Source: Clostridium liquoris | GTDB lineage: Bacteria; Bacillota; Clostridia; Clostridiales; Clostridiaceae | Length of the DNA: 43,546 nt | NCBI RefSeq assembly: GCF_002995785.1 | Contig: NZ_PVXO01000002.1 | Location: 1 to 43,546, forward strand | Direction of reading: 5' to 3' | Shown: one piece after another, positions 16,252 through 25,006 of the stretch | Layout of the letters: every line of letters begins with the position of its first letter | Position numbering within the stretch: position 1 is the stretch's first letter | Translations under genes and position numbers: made by a program | The notes under the pieces: model-generated | What the model was told of the DNA's origin: nothing | The model's database searches: none | Seen by the model: the letters and a program-made list of their open reading frames with translations, nothing else

Positions 16252-16818
16252 TTGTTAAAGTGGAAGGAACTTTATAATGAATGTTTAAATTGTAATAAGT
16301 GTTCACTTAAATACAGCAGTAACAATATGGTATTTGGAGATGGAAATCCTAGGTCTAAGATTATGTTTATAGGGGAAGCTCCAGGAGCTGACGAGGATAG
16401 GCTTGGGAAACCTTTTGTTGGAAGGGCAGGACAATTGCTTACCAAAGGATTAACTACATTAGATTTAATAAGGGAAAGAGATTATTATATATGCAATATA
16501 TGTAAATGCAGACCTGAAAACAATAGAACTCCTAGGGAAGAAGAAGCAGAAGCCTGCTTACCCTATTTAAGAAATCAAACAGCTTTAATAAAACCCAAAG
16601 TTATTGTATGTTTAGGATCTACTGCCATGAAATATATACTTGGTGCAGACTGGAGAATAACCAGAGATAGAGGAAAATGGGTGGAAAGAAAAGGGTGTTA
16701 TATAATGGCAACCTTTCACCCAGCAGCTCTTTTTAGAGATGAGAGTAAGAAAGTACTATTTTGGGAGGACTTAAAAAGCGTTAAAGGAAAGCTTGATGAA
16801 TTAAAAAAAGATTCATAG
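16252..16818 (+). CDS. family 4 uracil-DNA glycosylase (Fe-S)
   Basis: A 188-residue DNA repair enzyme that removes uracil from DNA. Motif A is GEAPGADEDRLGKPFVGRAG and motif B is ATFHPAAL. Cysteines for a [4Fe-4S] cluster occur in an N-terminal CLNCNKC and in CKCRPENNRTP followed by EACLPYL, the arrangement of family 4 UDGs (older annotation: SPO1 DNA polymerase-related). A GTG at 16243 is in frame, but it lies inside the GAGGTGA ribosome binding site, so TTG 16252 is the better start. The MATE gene diverges from it; metG follows after a T-box. Confidence 0.93.
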   Translation: MLKWKELYNECLNCNKCSLKYSSNNMVFGDGNPRSKIMFIGEAPGADEDRLGKPFVGRAGQLLTKGLTTLDLIRERDYYICNICKCRPENNRTPREEEAEACLPYLRNQTALIKPKVIVCLGSTAMKYILGADWRITRDRGKWVERKGCYIMATFHPAALFRDESKKVLFWEDLKSVKGKLDELKKDS

Positions 16819-16862
16819 TATATTTAAATTGAATTGAGGAAATAATATTTGAAATAAAGTAG

Positions 16863-16891
16863 TTGACAGTAAAATTTATATATATTATCAT
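16863..16891 (+). promoter_or_regulatory. metG leader promoter
   Basis: A perfect -35 TTGACA (16863-16868), a 17-base spacer and TATCAT (16886-16891) lie directly before the T-box leader. Confidence 0.75.
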
Positions 16892-16897
16892 TAAATT

Positions 16898-17166
16898 TGA
16901 AGTGCAATGATGGGAAGAGTAGTAAATGGAACTGTTTAAAAGAGAACTGGGATAGGTGAAAGCCAGTAACAGAGAAGTTTATGAACATGGCCCCAGAGCA
17001 TATTACTCCAAACTAAAGTAGAGTAATACGGAAAGCAGCCGTTATATTGCAGAGTGATTATATAGTCACTTGATAAGGTTTTATTTGTGAAAATAAGACG
17101 AACTAGGGTGGTAACGCGTTAAATACGCCTCTATGCAGTTTATACTGCATGGAGGCTTTTTTTTAT
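16898..17166 (+). ncRNA. T-box leader controlling metG
   Basis: This is a tRNA-sensing riboswitch. The AGTAGTAA stem I element is followed by AACTGGGA-type conserved loops. An ATG (16987-16989) after GAAC is the likely methionine specifier. The T-box motif AGGGTGGTAACGCG is at 17105-17118; it departs from the usual GGTACCGCG at one position. The strong terminator stem GCCTCTATGCAG/CTGCATGGAGGC (17127-17138 with 17145-17156) plus a T-run completes it. Uncharged tRNA-Met should stabilise the antiterminator and switch on metG. Confidence 0.9.
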
Positions 17167-17214
17167 ACAATTAAAGGAAGATTATAGTTTATTTAAAATA
17201 AAGGAGGGGTTTTC

Positions 17215-19155
17215 ATGGAAAAGAAAACTTTTTATATTACTACACCTATATATTATCCATCAGCTAATTTACACATAGGAAATACGTACACAACTATAGC
17301 AGCTGATGCATTAGCTAGATTTAAAAGACTTACAGGTTATGATGTAATGTTTTTAACAGGAACAGATGAGCATGGACAAAAAATTCAAAGATTAGCGGAA
17401 GCCAAAGGAGTGGCACCAAAGGAATATGTAGATGAAATAGTTGCAGGAATCAAAGACTTATGGAAGATGATGAATGTAAGTTATGATAAATTTATAAGAA
17501 CTACTGATGATTATCATGTAAGAGCTGTTCAACAAATTTTTAAACAGTTATATGATCAAGGAGATATATATAAAAGCCAATATGAGGGATGGTATTGTAC
17601 ACCTTGTGAATCTTTCTGGACAGAAACTCAGCTTCAAGATGGGAAATGTCCTGACTGTGGAAGACCAGTAGAAAAAGCTAAAGAGGAAGCATATTTCTTT
17701 AAGATGTCAAAATATGCACCTAAGCTTATAGAATATATAGAATCTCATCCTGAATTCATTCAACCAGAATCAAGAAAAAATGAAATGTTAAATAACTTCT
17801 TAAAACCAGGATTACAGGATCTTTGCGTTTCAAGAACTACATTTGATTGGGGAATTCCTGTAACTTTTGATAAAAAACATGTTATATATGTATGGATAGA
17901 TGCACTAGCTAACTATATAACAGCATTAGGATATAATAGCGGAAATGAGGATTTATTAAATAAGTACTGGCCAGCGGATGTACATCTTGTTGGTAAAGAT
18001 ATTTTAAGATTCCATACTATATATTGGCCAATTATGTTAATGGCTTTAGGATTACCTTTACCAAAGCAGGTATTTGGACATGGATGGTTACTAGTTGATG
18101 GAGGCAAGATGTCAAAGTCAAAAGGTAATGTAGTGGATCCTGTAGTACTTGTTAACCAATTTGGAGCAGATCCAGTAAGATATTATCTTTTAAGAGAAAT
18201 ACCTTTTGGTTCAGATGGTATATTTAATAATGAAATATTTATAAAGAAGATAAATTCAGATTTAGCTAATGATTTAGGGAATCTTTTATCAAGAACTACA
18301 GCTATGATTGAAAAGTATTTTCAAGGGGTAATGCCAGCTCAATCAGCTAAAGAAGAAATAGATAACAGTTTAATAGAAATGGCAGTAGATGCACATAAAA
18401 AAGTAGAAAAACACATGGATAATTTAAGAATCCCAGAGGCCTTAGATGAAATTTGGGCACTTATAGGAAGAGCTAATAAATATATAGATGAAACTACACC
18501 ATGGATATTGTCTAAAGATGAAAGTAAAAAAGAAAGATTAGGAACTATTCTTTATAACTTATCAGAAACCTTAAGAATAGTTTCAGTATTAATATCGCCG
18601 TTCTTGCCAGAGACTAGCATAAAAATAAATGAACAGTTAAATATAGAACTTACAACTTGGGATAGTATAAAATCTTTTGATGGCACAAGGGCAGGAAGTA
18701 AAATAGTTAAAGGAGAAGCAATATTCCCAAGAATAGATGTAGAAGCAAAAATTGAGGAATTAAATAAGCTAAAGGAAGAACAAATGAAAGCTAATGCACC
18801 AAAAGCACAGATGCAGCCTTTGAAAGAAGAAATAACCATAGAGGATTTTGAAAAGGTAGATTTAAGGGTAGTAAAAGTACTAAATTGTGAACCAGTAAAA
18901 GGAGCTAAAAAGCTTCTTAAATTAAAGGTAGATTTAGGTGGAGAAGAAAAACAGGTAATATCAGGAATATCAAAATATTATAAACCAGAAGAGTTAATTG
19001 GAAAATATGTAGTTCTTGTGGCAAATTTAAAACCTGCCAAATTAAGAGGAGAAATCTCACAGGGAATGATCTTAGCTGCTTCAACAGATGATGATAGCAA
19101 ATTATTCGCAGTTACCATTCCAAAGGAACTCCCAACAGGTAGTGTTGTAAGATAA
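17215..19155 (+). CDS. metG: methionyl-tRNA synthetase
   Basis: A 646-residue class I synthetase that charges tRNA-Met. ATP-binding motifs are HIGN (20-23) and KMSKS (298-302). A zinc knuckle (CTPCESFW then CPDCGRPVEK) lies around residues 125-155. The anticodon-binding helical domain fills about 360-500. The C-terminal 110 residues form an EMAP/Arc1p-type tRNA-binding OB domain (IEDFEKVDLRVVKVLNCEPV to ILAAS), which drives dimerisation in this family. GGAGGGG precedes ATG 17215. It lies in the conserved metS-tatD-yabE-rnmV-ksgA order, though other genes are interspersed. It is controlled by the T-box immediately upstream. Confidence 0.98.
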   Translation: MEKKTFYITTPIYYPSANLHIGNTYTTIAADALARFKRLTGYDVMFLTGTDEHGQKIQRLAEAKGVAPKEYVDEIVAGIKDLWKMMNVSYDKFIRTTDDYHVRAVQQIFKQLYDQGDIYKSQYEGWYCTPCESFWTETQLQDGKCPDCGRPVEKAKEEAYFFKMSKYAPKLIEYIESHPEFIQPESRKNEMLNNFLKPGLQDLCVSRTTFDWGIPVTFDKKHVIYVWIDALANYITALGYNSGNEDLLNKYWPADVHLVGKDILRFHTIYWPIMLMALGLPLPKQVFGHGWLLVDGGKMSKSKGNVVDPVVLVNQFGADPVRYYLLREIPFGSDGIFNNEIFIKKINSDLANDLGNLLSRTTAMIEKYFQGVMPAQSAKEEIDNSLIEMAVDAHKKVEKHMDNLRIPEALDEIWALIGRANKYIDETTPWILSKDESKKERLGTILYNLSETLRIVSVLISPFLPETSIKINEQLNIELTTWDSIKSFDGTRAGSKIVKGEAIFPRIDVEAKIEELNKLKEEQMKANAPKAQMQPLKEEITIEDFEKVDLRVVKVLNCEPVKGAKKLLKLKVDLGGEEKQVISGISKYYKPEELIGKYVVLVANLKPAKLRGEISQGMILAASTDDDSKLFAVTIPKELPTGSVVR

Positions 19156-19159
19156 GGTA

Positions 19160-19203
19160 AAATAAAAAAATTAATTTCCTATACTAGGGAATTAATTTTT
19201 TTT
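19160..19203 (+). terminator. intrinsic terminator of metG
   Basis: AATTAATTTCC pairs with GGGAATTAATT around a short loop and is followed by a T-run. Confidence 0.8.
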
Positions 19204-19308
19204 GGTGATAATTTATGAAGCTATGGAAAATTAATGCAACCTTTAGTATAATTAAAGTTGGGTTTCTATACTAGTGATAATTATGTAATATATAATAGGA
19301 GGGTAATC

Positions 19309-20229
19309 ATGAAAGGTATACGTTATAAGATGTTTTTTTGTTTATTTATAATTCTTTTTTCCTTTGATATAAAGGTAGAAGCAGCAACTTCAAATAATAT
19401 CAACTGGAATAATTATTATCCTAGTTATAAAATATTTACTGAATTCAATGATGTACCAATAGATAAAAAATTCACAATCTGTTTTTCTAAAAAGATAGAT
19501 AAGAATTTAATAAAAGATGGGTTTATAGAGATAAAGGATAGTAATATGAATAGTATTCCTATAGATATAAATATAATAGATAATAAAATTGAAGTAACAG
19601 CTAAAGGTAAATTAAATTATGGACAAGCATATTGCCTAGTTATAAATAGTGATGGAAATAGTAAGGGATGGATAAAAAATGGATCAATTTGTCCAATTAA
19701 GGTTAAAACAATAAACTCTTTACCAAGTGATAATATGGATGGAGGCAAAAAACTTCCTCAATATGAATTTATAGATATGGTATCACCTGGAGCCATAGAA
19801 ACTTATAAAAGTTATGGCATTTTTCCATCTGTTACTATAGCACAAGCAATATTAGAAAGTAATTGGGGAAGAAGTGATAAGGCGGTACAATGTAACAATA
19901 TTTTTGGTATAAAAGCGGATAAGTACTGGACAGGTGAAAAAATGGAATTGCCAACAATGGAATGGGTGGGTGGAAAATACGTTCCAGTCATGACGGAGTG
20001 GAGAGTTTATCCTTCTTTTAAGGAATCCATTGAGGATCATGGCAAATTTTTATATACAAGACCTTGGTATGCTAAAGCAGGGGTATTCGACGCTACAAAT
20101 TATAAAGAACAAATAACTGCTATAAAAAATGCAGGATATGCTACAGATCCTAAATATGTAGATAAAATTTGCAGCTTAATTGAGAGATATGAGTTGTGGA
20201 AATACGATGAAAATGGACGAGATTTATAA
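19309..20229 (+). CDS. secreted N-acetylglucosaminidase (FlgJ/AcmA type) with Ig-like N-domain
   Basis: A 306-residue exported wall hydrolase. A signal peptide (about 1-26) is followed by an Ig-like module (about 40-135, KKFTICFSKKIDKNLIKDGFI) related to those at 10260 and 41643. The C-terminal glucosaminidase domain contains AQAILESNWGRSDKA (catalytic Glu region), NNIFGIKADKYWTGEK, EWRVYPSFKESIEDHGKFL and GYATDPKYVDKICSLIERY. The frame is open to 19258, but AGGAGGG at 19297-19303 and the signal peptide fix the start at 19309. The gene interrupts the metG-tatD order known from Bacillus. Confidence 0.9.
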   Translation: MKGIRYKMFFCLFIILFSFDIKVEAATSNNINWNNYYPSYKIFTEFNDVPIDKKFTICFSKKIDKNLIKDGFIEIKDSNMNSIPIDINIIDNKIEVTAKGKLNYGQAYCLVINSDGNSKGWIKNGSICPIKVKTINSLPSDNMDGGKKLPQYEFIDMVSPGAIETYKSYGIFPSVTIAQAILESNWGRSDKAVQCNNIFGIKADKYWTGEKMELPTMEWVGGKYVPVMTEWRVYPSFKESIEDHGKFLYTRPWYAKAGVFDATNYKEQITAIKNAGYATDPKYVDKICSLIERYELWKYDENGRDL

Positions 20230-20291
20230 AAAAATATTTAGTAAAATTATTATTTATTATAAGCAAATAAATATATATGAGGTGATAAAGC

Positions 20292-21398
20292 ATGGAAAAA
20301 TCAAAGGTTTACTTTACAGACTTAAGGACAAAACCTGGCTTAAATCTTTTAGATAAGCTAGAAAGATTAGTAAAAAAAGCAGGCATAGAGAATATAGATT
20401 TTAAGAATAAATTTGTAGCTATAAAGATCCATTTTGGAGAACCAGGAAATTTAGCTTATATAAGACCTAATTATGCTAGAAGGATGGTTCAAATAATCAA
20501 GGGATTAAAAGGGATGCCTTTCTTAACAGATTCAAATACCCTATATACTGGTAGAAGGGCTAATGCAATTGAGCATCTTGAAGCAGCAATGGAGAATGGA
20601 TTTAATCCCCTTACGGTAGGGTGTAATATTATAATTGCAGATGGGATTAAAGGAACAGATTATAGGGAAATAGAGATACATGGGAAGCACTGTGAGAAAG
20701 CTAAAATAGGCGCAGCAATTGCAGACGCAGATATAATAATTTCCATGAACCACTTTAAGGGGCATGAAATGACAGGTTTTGGAGGTGCAATAAAGAATTT
20801 AGGAATGGGATCTGGTTCAAGAGGCGGAAAGCTTGAAATGCATTCAGCATCTCAGCCTAAAATTAATAAGAAGAACTGTATAGGGTGCGGTCAGTGCATT
20901 AAGGGGTGTTCTCAAAAAGCTATAACCCTTGATAAAGATAAAAAGGCAGAAATAGATTATAAAAAGTGTATAGGCTGTGGTCAGTGTGTGGCAATGTGTC
21001 AATTTGATGGTGCTGAAGTAATATGGAATGAGTCTGCTGATATTGCTAACGAAAAAATAGCTGAATATGCCTATGCAGTAATAAAGGATAAACCAAATTT
21101 TCATATAAATTTTATTATGAATGTTTCTCCTAATTGTGATTGCTGGGATAGTAATGATACGGCTATAGTTCCTGATATAGGTATAGCAGCTTCTTTTGAT
21201 CCTATAGCCTTAGACAAAGCTTGTGTAGATTTAGTTAATAAAGCACCAATGTTGCATAATACTATTCTTGAAGATAAACATTATCATGAAGGGGATAAAT
21301 TTACTCATATTCATTCTAATACAAATTGGGAAGCAGGTTTAATTCATGGAGCAAAAATGGGAATGGGAAAAGAAGAATATGAATTAATAGTTGTATAA
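20292..21398 (+). CDS. DUF362 protein with two [4Fe-4S] ferredoxin motifs
   Basis: A 368-residue cytoplasmic protein. A DUF362 domain is split around an inserted ferredoxin segment. The N-terminal part shows VAIKIHFGEPGNLAYIRP, DSNTLYTGRRANAIEH and ISMNHFKGHEMTGFGGAIKNLGMG. The cluster-binding part has CIGCGQCIKGCSQKAI followed by CIGCGQCVAMCQFDGA, giving eight Cys ligands. The C-terminal part resumes with NVSPNCDCWDSNDTAIVPDIGIAASFDPIALD. The function of DUF362 iron-sulfur proteins is not established; electron transfer or cluster handling is likely. AGGTGATAAAGC precedes ATG 20292. tatD follows after 30 bases, so the two probably form an operon. Confidence 0.9.
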   Translation: MEKSKVYFTDLRTKPGLNLLDKLERLVKKAGIENIDFKNKFVAIKIHFGEPGNLAYIRPNYARRMVQIIKGLKGMPFLTDSNTLYTGRRANAIEHLEAAMENGFNPLTVGCNIIIADGIKGTDYREIEIHGKHCEKAKIGAAIADADIIISMNHFKGHEMTGFGGAIKNLGMGSGSRGGKLEMHSASQPKINKKNCIGCGQCIKGCSQKAITLDKDKKAEIDYKKCIGCGQCVAMCQFDGAEVIWNESADIANEKIAEYAYAVIKDKPNFHINFIMNVSPNCDCWDSNDTAIVPDIGIAASFDPIALDKACVDLVNKAPMLHNTILEDKHYHEGDKFTHIHSNTNWEAGLIHGAKMGMGKEEYELIVV

Positions 21399-21428
21399 GT
21401 AAGGAAACGGATTTTAGGAGGAATTTTA

Positions 21429-22196
21429 ATGTATATATTTGATTCACACGCACATTATGATGACGAGTCCTTTAATGAAGATAGAGAATTAGTGATAAAA
21501 GATTTAAAAGAAAATAATATAGTAGGAGTGCTGAATTGTGGTGCTTCTTTACAGGGGGCTAGGGATTCTGTAAAACTTGCTAAAGGAAATAGTTTTTTTT
21601 ATGCAGCCATAGGAATACATCCGGAGTTTGCAGATATTGTAGATGATTTAGTAATAGATGAATTAAGGAAGCTTAGCAAATATGAAAAAGTAAGGGCCAT
21701 TGGGGAGATAGGTCTTGATTATTATGATGATGAAAATCCTCCAAGGGAAGTGCAAAAAAGGGCTTTTATAAAACAAATGAAATTAGCTCATGAGCTTAGC
21801 CTTCCAGTAGTAATACATAATAGGGATGCACATGGGGATACTCTTGAAATTCTAAAGATGTTTCCTGAAGTAAGGGGGGTAATACACTGTTTTTCAGGCA
21901 GTGCTGAGTTTGCAAAAGAGTGCTTAAAGTTAGGTTATTACATAGGATTTACGGGGGTAGTAACCTTTAAAAATGCTAGGAAAATAATAGATGTGGCAAA
22001 AGAAGTGCCCTTAGATAGGATTTTAGTTGAAACTGATTGCCCTTATATGGCACCAGTTCCCTATAGAGGAAAGAGAAATAGATCTGAATATATAAAATAT
22101 ATAATAGAGAAATTGGCACAAATTAAAGGGGTACCACCAGAGGATTTAAGCCATCAGACTATTTTAAATGTTAAGGAGTTGCTAAATTTAAAATAA
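21429..22196 (+). CDS. TatD family metal-dependent hydrolase / DNase
   Basis: A 255-residue TIM-barrel amidohydrolase (YabD in Bacillus). Metal ligands are visible: DSHAHYD (HxH), GEIGLDYYDD (Glu), VVIHNRDAHGDT (His), VIHCFSGS (His) and ETDCPYMAPVPYRGKRN (Asp). TatD proteins are Mg-dependent 3'-5' exonucleases acting on DNA or RNA and on damaged ends. Length and motifs are complete. TTAGGAGGAATTTT precedes ATG 21429. It matches the position of yabD between metS and yabE in Bacillus. Confidence 0.94.
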   Translation: MYIFDSHAHYDDESFNEDRELVIKDLKENNIVGVLNCGASLQGARDSVKLAKGNSFFYAAIGIHPEFADIVDDLVIDELRKLSKYEKVRAIGEIGLDYYDDENPPREVQKRAFIKQMKLAHELSLPVVIHNRDAHGDTLEILKMFPEVRGVIHCFSGSAEFAKECLKLGYYIGFTGVVTFKNARKIIDVAKEVPLDRILVETDCPYMAPVPYRGKRNRSEYIKYIIEKLAQIKGVPPEDLSHQTILNVKELLNLK

Positions 22197-22499
22197 TAGT
22201 GTAAAATATCCTTGTGTAATATTAAGAAGGTAAATTTATTCAAATTAAATGGAACAGAAAGGTAGCTTTTTTATTTGAAAATGATTAAAATAAAAACAAT
22301 AGGCATATAATATAATAACTTTTGATAAGTTATTCCACCTGATTTGAGCTGTCAAGTGTATTAAGACCGCAATTATTTTTTTATATATTTATGCACAGCG
22401 TTGCATTAGGCAGTCAAAATTTTTAAGGAAATTTGACAAAACGTAATTTGATAGTTATAATGTTCAATTGTCTATGCGTTTTGCCAAAGGGAGGTTTTT
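22197..22499. other. tatD to YabE-like gene intergenic region
   Basis: 303 bases without an ORF. The right part holds a consensus sigma-A promoter. A single DnaA-box-like TTATGCACA lies at 22389-22397 and a short AATAACTT/AAGTTATT palindrome near 22315-22334. Nothing else was recognised. Confidence 0.5.
22433..22461 (+). promoter_or_regulatory. consensus sigma-A promoter
   Basis: TTGACA (22433-22438), exactly 17 bases, then TATAAT (22456-22461). Both hexamers are perfect, so strong expression of the following gene is expected. Confidence 0.85.
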
Positions 22500-23540
22500 A
22501 TGGTGGAAAAATTTAAAAATTCTATGAAAAGTTATTTTTCCAATGGTCCTAAGGCAATCTTTATCGTATTGTTAATTTTGATGATTTCTACAATTGTAAT
22601 AATTAACACAAGAAAGACTTTGTATGTTTACGTAGATGGTAAAGAGAAGAAGATAATTACTTTTAGAACACATCTAAAAGACGCTTTATCTGCAAATGAT
22701 ATTGTAGTAGGACCAAAGGACAAGACAACGATTGGCCTCGACAGTAAGATAAATAATAATGATAAAATATACATCAAAAAGGCAGTAAATGTTGAAGTAG
22801 AAGTTGATGGTAAGAAACTAACTGTCCATTCTGCAGAAAATGATGTAAGCACAATGCTCTCTGCTGAAGGAATAAAAATCAATGAATATGATAAAGTTTC
22901 GCCATCAAGAGATGAGCCATTAAAGGATGGATTAACAGTAGCTGTTACTAGGGTGGAAACTAAAATAATAAAAGAATCAAAACCAATAGATTATGCTACA
23001 GTTACAAAAAAGGATAATGACTTAGAAGAAGGAAAAAACAAAGTAATCCAGGAAGGAAAGCCTGGGGAAAAAGTTATAACAACAAGAGTAGTATATGAAA
23101 ACGGAAAAGAAGTTTCTAAAAAAGTAATTAGTGAAGTAGTTACCAAAAAGCCAGTTGAAAAATTAGTGGCTATGGGGACCTTAGGAGTATATACTCCTTC
23201 TCGTGGTAGTAGCGTTCATTATTCAAATGTTATGAGGATGAGGGCAACTGCTTATACGGCAGATTATGCTTCCACAGGTAAAGGACCTGGAGATCATGGA
23301 TATGGAATAACAGCTACAGGAACTGTAGCAAAAAGAAATAACGGAGGATATAGTTCTATAGCTGTAGACCCAAGAGTAATTCCCCTAGGTACTAAAGTAT
23401 ATGTAGAAGGCTATGGATATGCAATAGCTGAAGACACTGGAGGAGCAATAAAAGGTGACAAAATAGATGTATTCTTTGATTCTAATAACGAAGTAAATAA
23501 CTGGGGAGTAAAATGGGTAAATGTTTATATAGTGAAGTAA
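22500..23540 (+). CDS. YabE-like DUF348/G5/3D-domain wall protein
   Basis: A 346-residue protein anchored by one N-terminal hydrophobic segment (about 18-37). Two DUF348 repeats (starting near LYVYVDGKEKKI and VNVEVEVDGKKL) are followed by a G5 domain (about 155-225). A C-terminal 3D domain (about 245-346) contains RMRATAYTADYASTG, IAVDPRVIPLGTKVYVEGYG and GDKIDVFFDS with the conserved Asp residues. It resembles B. subtilis YabE and stationary-phase secretion/Rpf-like factors thought to cleave glycan strands. GGGAGG precedes ATG 22500. It is driven by a consensus promoter and ends in its own terminator. Confidence 0.93.
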   Translation: MVEKFKNSMKSYFSNGPKAIFIVLLILMISTIVIINTRKTLYVYVDGKEKKIITFRTHLKDALSANDIVVGPKDKTTIGLDSKINNNDKIYIKKAVNVEVEVDGKKLTVHSAENDVSTMLSAEGIKINEYDKVSPSRDEPLKDGLTVAVTRVETKIIKESKPIDYATVTKKDNDLEEGKNKVIQEGKPGEKVITTRVVYENGKEVSKKVISEVVTKKPVEKLVAMGTLGVYTPSRGSSVHYSNVMRMRATAYTADYASTGKGPGDHGYGITATGTVAKRNNGGYSSIAVDPRVIPLGTKVYVEGYGYAIAEDTGGAIKGDKIDVFFDSNNEVNNWGVKWVNVYIVK

Positions 23541-23556
23541 ATTGAAGCAATGTAAA

Positions 23557-23581
23557 AGGAGCCAATGGCTCCTATTTTTTT
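23557..23581 (+). terminator. intrinsic terminator of YabE-like gene
   Basis: The perfect stem AGGAGCC/GGCTCCT with loop AAT is followed by a T-run. Confidence 0.88.
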
Positions 23582-23589
23582 CTATATAC

Positions 23590-24350
23590 TTCAAAATTAT
23601 CTAGTAGAATCACCTCGAAATATTATATAAAATAAGTTATTGAACATACTGATATAATAAATAGCAAAGTGAGGTGATAAAACATGATAAAAGCATTAAA
23701 TATAAGGCTATATCCAACACAAGAGCAAATAAAGTTAAAAAACTAAGCAAAAAGTTAAAAAGGCTTCAAAGACAATGTTCAAGAAAATATATTATGAATA
23801 AGAAAGGAGAGAGTTACCAAAAGACTAAGAACATTGTAAAACTTGAAAAGAAGATTAAAAAACTTCATAGTAAAATTAAAAATATTAGATTAAATCATAT
23901 ACACCAAACTACCTCCAAAATGGTGAAAGCCAAACCATATAGGATAGTTATGGAGAATTTAAAAGTATCTAATATGATGAAGAATAAACACTTATCAAAG
24001 GCAATAGCAGAGCAAGGATTTAATATATTTCTTAATCAAATAAAATATAAATGTGAAAAGTATGGTATCAAATTTGTTCAAGTACCTACATTTTATCCTT
24101 CAAGTAAAACTTGCAGTCATTGTGGTACTATCAAAAAAGATTTAAAACTTTCAGATAGAACTTATAAATGTAGTTGTGGTTTTATTTGTGATAGAGATAA
24201 AAATGCTAGTTACAACCTTGCAAACTATGATTTAGTATAATCACTTAAAAGATTAACTAAATTGGGTAATCGTTACAACCCATTACCTTATTAGGTAACA
24301 AAGCCTATGGAGTGTTACACAAACGAAGGTAGCCGCAATTTAACCTTTTT
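23590..24350 (+). mobile_element. decayed IS200/IS605-type element between yabE-like gene and rnmV
   Basis: It consists of a damaged tnpB (23684-24240) and about 110 bases of RE-like structured DNA after it, with competing hairpins GGTAAT/ATTACC (24265-24270, 24282-24287) and TTACC/GGTAA (24283-24287, 24294-24298). No tnpA is present. Ends are approximate. The leader and ends do not resemble those of the element in the spm operon, so this is a different family member. It breaks the yabE-rnmV adjacency seen in Bacillus. Confidence 0.65.
23684..24240 (+). pseudogene. tnpB: tnpB with internal deletion and frameshift
   Basis: The start region reads as a normal TnpB N-terminus (MIKALNIRLYPTQEQIKLKN) behind GAGGTGAT, then hits TAA at 23744. 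From about 23746 the +1 shifted frame continues as the C-terminal half of TnpB: KLSKKLKRLQRQCSRKY, the Glu segment YRIVMENLKVSNMM, the zinc finger CSHCGTIKKD...CSCGF, and DRDKNASYNL with the last catalytic Asp. About 150-180 residues with the first RuvC Asp motif are missing. It cannot be an active nuclease. An open frame from 23674 covers the remaining half (188 codons) without stops. Confidence 0.85.
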
Positions 24351-24365
24351 GCAGGAGGTAATAAA

Positions 24366-24422
24366 ATGGGCAAAATCGGACATTATGAAGTAGGAAAGAA
24401 ACAAAACTTTAAACTTATATAA
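24366..24422 (+). CDS. possible 18-residue peptide upstream of rnmV
   Basis: GCAGGAGG at 24351-24358 is a perfect ribosome binding site 7 bases before ATG 24366. The ORF is MGKIGHYEVGKKQNFKLI. It could be a leader peptide for rnmV, whose own ribosome binding site is weak, or the remaining head of a gene truncated by past element activity. No homologue is recognised. Confidence 0.3.
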   Translation: MGKIGHYEVGKKQNFKLI

Positions 24423-24462
24423 TCTTCTTATAGAGTTTTATAGAGTTTTGGTAACGGGAACC

Positions 24463-25005
24463 ATGATTAAGGAAGTTATTGTAGTGGAAGGAAGAGATGA
24501 TGTTACCGCTGTAAAAAGAGCTGTAGATGCAGAAGTTATAGCAGTAGGCGGTTTTGGTATAAATGGGAAAGTCATAGAAAGAATAAAGGAAGCTCAAAAG
24601 AGACAAGGAGTTATAATTCTAACAGATCCAGATTTTGCTGGGGAAAAAATCAGAAAAATAATATCGAAAAGAGTTGCCGGAGTAAAACATGCTTATATTT
24701 CTAAAAATGAGGGATTAAAGGATGGGGATATAGGAGTGGAAAATGCATCTCCTGAAAGTATAATCAATGCATTAGAGGCTGCTAAATTTGAAGTAAAGGA
24801 GAAGAGAATTGAGTTTAATATACAGGATATGATGTATTTTGGGCTTTGTGGTAATAATAAAGCTAAGGAGAAAAGAGAAAAGTTAGGAAGGATTCTTAGA
24901 ATAGGCTACTGTAATACAGCTCAGTTTCTAACTAGACTTAATAATTATGGTATAACAAAAGAGGAATTTATAAAGGCTATAGAAATTATTGATAAGGAGA
25001 ATTAG
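24463..25005 (+). CDS. rnmV: ribonuclease M5
   Basis: A 180-residue Toprim-domain endonuclease that matures 5S rRNA precursors. Toprim motifs are [14 protein letters not shown] (Glu) and [13 protein letters not shown] (DxD-like), followed by the M5 C-terminal domain with [25 protein letters not shown] at 24448 is in frame, but the standard N-terminus ([12 protein letters not shown]) supports ATG 24463. The ribosome binding site is poor (ACGGGAA), unusual among the neighbours. Only one base separates its stop codon from the ksgA start, so the two are coupled as in Bacillus. Confidence 0.95.
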   Translation: MIKEVIVVEGRDDVTAVKRAVDAEVIAVGGFGINGKVIERIKEAQKRQGVIILTDPDFAGEKIRKIISKRVAGVKHAYISKNEGLKDGDIGVENASPESIINALEAAKFEVKEKRIEFNIQDMMYFGLCGNNKAKEKREKLGRILRIGYCNTAQFLTRLNNYGITKEEFIKAIEIIDKEN

Positions 25006-25006
25006 T

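Noticed and set aside
23674-24240. A complete 188-residue protein starting at 23674
   Set aside because: The first part of this frame is a frame-shifted reading of the TnpB N-terminus; the similarity pattern shows a deletion pseudogene.
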